Below, piece by piece: positions 59,201 to 64,000 of a stretch of DNA of 64,000 nucleotides. The position numbers and the translations under genes are program-made. Below the pieces are notes generated by a model that worked only from the letters and a program-made list of their open reading frames with translations, was not told the DNA's origin and made no database searches. Source of the stretch: Microplitis mediator. Taxonomy: Eukaryota; Arthropoda; Insecta; Hymenoptera; Braconidae. The stretch spans positions 7,435,697 to 7,499,696 of the forward strand of contig NC_079971.1 in assembly GCF_029852145.1 (NCBI RefSeq), in the 5' to 3' direction. The first letter of the stretch is position 1, and every line of letters starts with the position of its first letter.

Positions 59201-61350
59201 AATCATACGCTTGGACGGAAAGTCAGCAAATAAAATTGAAATATCAAATGAATCATTGGAAAATGGCCAACAGCGACAAGTTATAAGCCAATTTTTTAAT
59301 GAAATAAATTCTGTTGTTATTTTACAACCACCATCGGCATCACAATCAATAATAAGGATAATTAATAAACCGTTCTGTCACAATAATCAGAAGTCTACGG
59401 TTAATACGTCACCGGAAGTTATTGATTGTGTTAATGAGACTCCAAATGATAATCAAACGTCAAATAATAATAATAATAATAATAATAATATTAATAAAGA
59501 TTCAAATAATAGTGAGAATTCAAATAACCAAAAGACAAATAACAACAATGAAATGTTAAAAAATAATGAGAAGTCTAGAGAAAATCCTAATAATAAAAAT
59601 ACTAATGATAGTGAAAGGCTTCAGAATAAAACTTTGAATACTAGCGCGAACCCTGATAATGAAACTTTAAATAACAGCAAAAGGCCGGATAATGAAACTT
59701 CAAACAACAATCAATCTTCTGGTATTAATAATCAATCGACTAACAATGAAAGATTAAACACCAATTTGAATTCGAATGTTAGTGAGAATTCAAATAATTT
59801 AAAAAATTTGAATGCGAATGTAAAGATTCAAAAAAATGAATCAACTCCAAGCTCTGCAATACCCTTACAAAAAACCGTAAAACCGGAAGTTAATTTTGCT
59901 GGGACATTATCTCCTTCCGGTTGGTTACAATACGGCACTCGTTTACTCAACAGAACTGATAAAATTTGTTTTACTGGTGAAATTGATGAAGAACGTCAGA
60001 CGGCAATAGAAAAACTCGGTAAATTTTTTTATTTATTTATGTTTAAATAAAATCCAGATCACTCCGAAATCACTCCGCTGAAAAGACAAACTCCCTATTT
60101 ACTCCGTAAGCCGAGTGATTTCTTGTAAAAACTCCTAGTGACGGAGTGAATTCGGATTTAAATAAAATCCGTAATTACTCCGAGTTCACTCCCGATTTTT
60201 ACAGTCTGTAGTCTTTGTAACACCCAAAATTACAAATTAATAAATTTTTACACGCTCTGAGGTTACTCTGTCCTTCATACTTTCACTTGGAATCACACTT
60301 CTAAATCACTGCTTGACTCCACTGGGTCTTCTACATTTCCGCTCTTGCACATCACGCCCCCCCCGTAATCTTTTCAGTTTTTCTTCTCTTTCTTTTTCCC
60401 TTCTGTCTATTTCTTTTACCCCCTTCATTTCTTCGTCCCTTCAGGATATCACCCACAGATTTATCCTTTCTCCCGCCCACAGTCTCTCCCGCCTACAGTT
60501 TCTACCCAATGTTAAATAATGTCTTTTCCTTTTCCACACAATTCACACTTTTCTCTTCCTCCCACTTCCTGCTATTCTTTTCTGCTCCCACATCTAATCC
60601 TAGCCAAGTACACAATTCTTGCTGTTTCCTCTAATTCCTCCCCAGTATGAATATCCTTTTACCCCAGGTTGTAAATTTATTTTTTACTTATTAATTATTC
60701 ATTGTAATTATAATTATTAATTTATTTTACAGGAGGACAAATTACAGATGATCCATTAGTTGCCACTGTTTTGGTCGCTGACAAATTTCGAAGAACATTT
60801 AAATTTATTTGTGCAATCTGCAGATCCATTCCTATCGTCGCGACTCAGTGGATCAATGATAGCATTGATAAAAATGGTTTTGTTAACCCACATGAGTATA
60901 TATTGAAAGACGTACAATCTGAGAAGAATTATGAATTTCAACTCAGTGAAAGTCTTATGAAAGCAAGAAAAAAACAGCTTTTAAATGACTACACTATTGT
61001 TATTACACCGAGCGTTAATCGTCCAAGTGTTAATGAATTAAAAAGTAATATTTATACACTTGTTCTTATTGATTTAATTATTTATAATTGCAATTTTTAA
61101 TTATTTATTTACTCCAGGTATTATTAAATTAGCTGGAGGTCGTGGGTTAGTAAGAGCTCCGAAATACTGGGGACCCAAATCCATGATAATAAGCTGTGAT
61201 GAAGATGCTTCGAAAGTACGAAAAATACTGGAAAAAAAACCGCAAAATATTTTGTGTCCCGTCGTAACGACAGACTTTATTTTGTCCAGTTTACTGCGGC
61301 AAGAACTGCAAATTAATACTCAAAACCTCAAAGTTGAAATGAAATTTTAA
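56233..61350 (+). CDS. BRCT gene B: MDC1-like tandem-BRCT protein with SQ/TQ-rich linker, about 961 aa, 8 exons
   Basis: Coding exons: 56233-56310, 56410-56578, 57365-58461, 58524-58658, 58743-58776, 59191-60018, 60733-61044, 61118-61350; 962 codons. Exon 5 is short (34 bp) and the least certain. The N-terminus MINIFKNLIYKKSGEP is followed by SUMO-interaction-like strings (DDIIIHDD, VDLIELISDDEDD, LVSIIEIQDDE). The long disordered middle has about ten SQ/TQ sites and an Asn-rich tract in exon 6. The C-terminal pair reads KICFTGEIDE, GGQITDDPLVATVLVADK, RTFKFICAICRSIPIVATQW, EYILKDVQSEKNYEFQLSE and IIKLAGGRGLVRAPK. Here both phosphate-binding residues (Thr of FTG, Lys of RTFKF) are kept, as in MDC1. 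Exon 7 is 312 bp, exactly as exon 2 of gene A, with the same phases. A poly(A) signal lies at 61457. Introns 2, 5 and 6 hold transposons. Confidence 0.85.
56613..57303. repeat. Dimer of the CCCAAGTAGC foldback element in BRCT gene B intron 2
   Basis: CCCAAGTAGC opens the first unit; ATCCCAAGTTGCACAGAGACA at about 56938 marks the join to the second; GCTACTTGGG (57294-57303) closes it. Both units keep GATGTTGGTCCTAGGAGTCA or a close copy and GACACTTGATAATTATTTGT. Confidence 0.8.
58813..59160 (+). repeat. Composite hairpin-plus-TIR repeat, copy 4 (truncated), BRCT gene B intron 5
   Basis: It opens AGTATATTGTATGACTAGAG and continues GATGAAACAAAACGATTTCA as in the other copies, but the second hairpin arm is mostly deleted. 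The TIR part then closes with CAAGTTTCGATACTGGTATT. An 81-codon open frame here is repeat DNA. Confidence 0.7.
60045..60206 (+). repeat. 3' half of a CGGAGT-rich MITE, BRCT gene B intron 6
   Basis: AAATCCAGATCACTCCGAAA starts the preserved part and ATTTTTACAGTCTG ends it, matching the right half of the copies at 44136 and 46756. The left half is missing; the fragment begins about 25 bp after the splice donor. Confidence 0.7.
60230..60670 (-). pseudogene. Decayed 3' fragment of a non-LTR (R1/Jockey-type) retrotransposon
   Basis: The plus strand is unusually pyrimidine-rich here. On the minus strand a frame reads VYLARIRCGSRKE, a stop, then EKCELCGKGKDII, matching the conserved tail of many insect LINE ORF2 proteins, where a LARFRCGNE-type block precedes a CXXCG zinc knuckle. 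The frame is broken by stops and the remainder is purine-rich noise. It lies antisense within intron 6 of BRCT gene B. Confidence 0.55.
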
Positions 61351-61824
61351 ATTTTATTTATTGTTATTTTAAATTACTAGTAATATTTATTTTTAATTAA
61401 TTATTCATTTTAAAAAAGTTTAATTAATATCTAAAACCAAACCATTTACGAATTCAAATAAATGCGTGATTATATTCATATTTTTTTGGGTTCTACTGCA
61501 GTTTCTACATCAGATTTTGATTACCAAAAAGATTTCTTCAGGTTTTTTTTAATATTTGAATTTTTTTAATCGGATCTAGTATTCTGTGGTCTAATAAAAT
61601 AACTAAAAATTAAAAACATTAAGAGCCAGTTTTACTAATCTGGATAAAAATTAACCCAGTTTGAAAAACTGGCGCTAAATTTCTAGTTGATTTTTATATA
61701 TTTAATATGTTTTTTCAGTTAAAAAAATATATCGAATCAATAATAATTTGAACAAAAAAAGTTTGTTCATATTCAAAGAAACAGAATTGTAAAGTTTGTA
61801 ATGATAAATTTATTGAATCACAGA

Positions 61825-61865
61825 TAAGATAACAGACCCAGTAGCCTATCAGGGAACTAGTACTC
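61825..61865. repeat. Single unit of the GATC/CTAGTTCCCT minisatellite
   Basis: AGATAACAGACCCAGTAGCC followed by TATCAGGGAACTAGTACTCG is one unit of the family found as arrays at 10607, 42507 and 63115. A matching TATACAAATATATGGAGTC end appears about 300 bp on, beyond an inserted MITE. Confidence 0.65.
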
Positions 61866-61925
61866 GATAAATCATATATTTGTATATTTATATTTAAATT
61901 CTAAATTTCAAATATATATATTTTA

Positions 61926-62132
61926 ATGAGTGTGAATATAGCAAACATCAGACAAATTTTAAATTATAAATAAATAGAGTAAATGATTAAAAAAATAATA
62001 TTTTTAAAAAATGCGTTTATCAATTTCAAAATTTTTTTAATGCGCATTTTTTAAAAATTCAATTTTATTAATTATTTATTCTATTTATTAATAATTTTAA
62101 ATTTCTCTGGTATCTGCTACATTCACACTCAT
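61926..62132. repeat. GAGTGTGAATGTAGCAGACATCAGAC MITE, copy 4
   Basis: ATGAGTGTGAATATAGCAAA at the left and TGCTACATTCACACTCATA at the right are inverted copies, and AAATAGAGTAAATGATTAAA with its complement forms the inner stem. It appears to have inserted into the minisatellite-type element that starts near 61815. Confidence 0.8.
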
Positions 62133-62534
62133 ATATTTTACTAAATATAGATATACAAATATATGGAGTCTTAACTTCTAATTGAGAAAAAAATTTTAAA
62201 AGAATACTTTCAAAATAAAATATTAATTTCATGATATAGAACTGCATTAGAAAAATAAACGATAAGAATTAAAATAAATTACGGTATTATTTTAATTATT
62301 TATCATTACAGTGTTAATTAAGTCAATAATTAAAAACAAATACACATTTAAGATTTTAAAAAATGTGATATATTTAAAAGATAAAATATTTATAACATAA
62401 TATAAAATATTAAATATTAAATAATTAATGTAATAATAATTTTAATGAAAATTTGTTAATTAAAATCGTAAAATAAAAAATTATTTTATTAAAACTAAAC
62501 AATTTTAAATACCCGCCTCCATTTTGTTATTAAA

Positions 62535-62546
62535 TTTTTTCCCGCC
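62535..62546 (+). promoter_or_regulatory. E2F-like motif upstream of BRCT gene C
   Basis: TTTTTTCCCGCCAATTTTCA lies 175 bp before the start codon. It fits the E2F consensus and parallels the motifs of genes A and B in sequence and distance. Confidence 0.5.
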
Positions 62547-62720
62547 AATTTTCATGCCAACGGAGAACAGACGCGAATTTGAAACGGCAAGAGAGAGCGA
62601 GAGAAGGAAAGAAAGTAGTAACGGAAACAAAAGAATAAACACGACTAGAGACTAGAGTCCCAGCAAGACCCAGTTCGGAGTAATCCTCTATTGTTGAAAG
62701 TATAGACAAATTCTGCAAAA

Positions 62721-64000
62721 ATGTTAAATATTGTGAAAAATTATCTAGAACGACGATCAAAGTTGATCAAAGCCTCAAGAGAAAACGGTAAAACAAAAAA
62801 AAGAACAACAGAGGTTATGGTAATTGATCATTTTTTTTTTTTTTTTTTTTTTTATAACAAACAACGCGAAACAAATGAATTAATTTTTAGTAACAGAATT
62901 TTTTTCTATAGGGTTCAGTAACTTCAGTTCTTGGAATCTCTACTTTAGCTGCAAATACTAGCAACGCAGTTGAAGAAAGTAATGGTAATAATTTCGTACT
63001 AGGTATTTTTTTTGTTAAAAGTTTTATAAAATAAATTATGTAATTTGTCTGATTTAGAGTCAGTTCTTCAAACTGAGTTTATTTTTAATCCGGGCTTAAA
63101 TTATTATTGCTTGTAAGGTAAAAGGCCCAGTACCCGATTAGGAAATTCGAACTCCATGTATTTGTATATCTATGTTCACTAAATATATATCTATATAAAT
63201 ACATGGAATGATCAAGTACTAGTTCCTTAATCAGATACTAGTTCCCTGATCAAGTACTAGTTCCTTAATCGGGAAGTAGTTTCTTGATTGGGTACTAGTT
63301 CCTCAATCAGGCACTAGTTCTCTGATCAGGTACTGAATCTTTCACTTTATCTACTAAATTTTACTAAATATAAATATACAAGTATTTGGAGTGATCGAGT
63401 ATTAGTTTCCTGATCAAGTACTAGTTCTTTAATCGGGTACTAGTTTTTTGATCGGGCACTAGCTCCCTGATCGGGTACTGGGTCTCTTACCTTATTTACT
63501 AAATTATACTAAATATAATTATACAAATACATGGAGTGATCGAGTACCACTTCCCTGATCGGGTACTAGGTCTTTTACCTTATACAGTTGAATCTCGTTA
63601 AAGATTTTGCTGTCTTTTTTATAAACCAGATATCGCGATAGTTTGAGTGAGAAATTATTAGTCTTATAAGAAAGTCCTACTGTTACTATATATTATCAAT
63701 GTACTAGCAATATTAATTTGATATCCGGTTTGAAAAGCTGGTTCTTATGTTTGTAGTAATAGAAAATTTCTTTGATATTACAGAATCAAGTACAAATATG
63801 CCGGTGAATAGGTTAGATAATGGAGAAAATGTTAACACTACTCAAGTTGAAGAAACTTCGATTAAAAGACAAAGTAAGTTGATAATCTCAAAGGTAGAAA
63901 ACAACAAAATTATTGTTGCTCGTAAAATAAATACAACGCAGAAGTCAGTTAAGTTCATTAAAAGCTACTCGAACAATGATACCACTAATACTGGTGGTAA
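62721..64000 (+). CDS. BRCT gene C: N-terminal part of a probable third paralogue (runs off right edge)
   Basis: Coding exons visible: 62721-62819, 62912-62984, 63784-64000 (open at the edge, with a possible donor at 63997). The protein starts MLNIVKNYLERRSKLIKASR, similar to gene B's MINIFKNLIYKKSG, and the first two introns have the same phases (0 and 1) as in gene B. The third exon is Asn/Ser/Thr-rich with basic patches (SIKRQSKLIISKVENNKIIV) comparable to the KKLIKVPLKLNHNSLKLG stretch of gene B. Together with its position head-to-tail after gene B and the shared promoter motif, this suggests a third copy. No BRCT domain is within the window, so the family assignment is inference. Intron 2 carries a minisatellite-like array. 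Confidence 0.6.
63115..63590. repeat. GATC/CTAGTTCCCT minisatellite-like array, copy 3, BRCT gene C intron 2
   Basis: More than ten units of the type TGATCAAGTACTAGTTCCTT and TGATCGGGTACTGGGTCTCT, framed by AAGGTAAAAGGCCCAGTACC and GGTCTTTTACCTTA, which are inverted copies of each other. ATATACAAATACATGGAGTG spacers separate blocks. Confidence 0.8.

Noticed and set aside
60313..60519. Ser/Leu/Phe-rich 68-codon frame
   Set aside because: It is the antisense of a decayed LINE fragment; its composition follows from the pyrimidine-rich strand.
1..64000. CRISPR arrays, operons, ribosome binding sites or prokaryotic insertion sequences
   Set aside because: The window is eukaryotic nuclear DNA with spliced genes; the repeated arrays lack the regular repeat-spacer pattern.

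Overview
The window is AT-rich, intron-containing nuclear DNA of an insect. It contains an orthologue of the insect protein Halfway, short introns with canonical GT-AG borders, single-exon-heavy genes and a dense load of short palindromic DNA transposons. The style (gene density, AT content, foldback elements) would fit a parasitoid hymenopteran, but that placement is inference.

Layout, left to right. (1) 1-549: N-terminal part of a kelch-like gene on the minus strand, running off the window. (2) 550-5635: no gene, but several foldback/MITE-like repeats, including a 1.5 kb element with terminal inverted repeats and a possible 4-bp target duplication. (3) 5636-12003 minus: seven-exon ANP32 acidic leucine-rich nuclear phosphoprotein with a 4.5 kb repeat-filled first intron. 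(4) 15130-19443 minus: three-exon BTB/POZ nuclear protein. (5) 19.5-23.6 kb: repeat-rich intergenic DNA. (6) 23627-26482 (possibly to 27899) minus: Halfway, a leucine-rich-repeat membrane protein. (7) 30664-42080 minus: complete ATM checkpoint kinase, six exons, one of them 7.5 kb. (8) 43138-47567 minus: eleven-exon M1 aminopeptidase N. (9) 48277-49782 plus: five-exon cytosolic sulfotransferase. (10) 50107-52117 minus: Era-type mitochondrial GTPase. (11) 53041-64000 plus: a head-to-tail array of three genes, two of them complete and ending in an MDC1/PAXIP1-type tandem BRCT module; the third is cut by the window edge.

The most interesting biology is at the right. ATM and a tandem array of its probable downstream readers (MDC1-like BRCT proteins) lie within about 11 kb of each other. 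The two complete BRCT paralogues share exon lengths and intron phases in the BRCT module. However, gene A has lost both residues that in BRCA1/MDC1 hold the phosphate of the phosphopeptide, while gene B keeps both and also carries an SQ/TQ-rich linker and SUMO-interaction-like motifs. E2F-like TTTCCCGCC motifs occur upstream of the three BRCT genes and, less certainly, Era and ANP32. The BRCT array may be a diverging duplicated DNA-damage reader family.

The second theme is mobile DNA. At least ten families of palindromic elements recur, with nested insertions that can be ordered in time, a foldback element with a tRNA-like core, and a LINE 3' fragment. All exon boundaries below were derived by hand from reading frame, splice-site consensus and protein continuity; none was checked against RNA.
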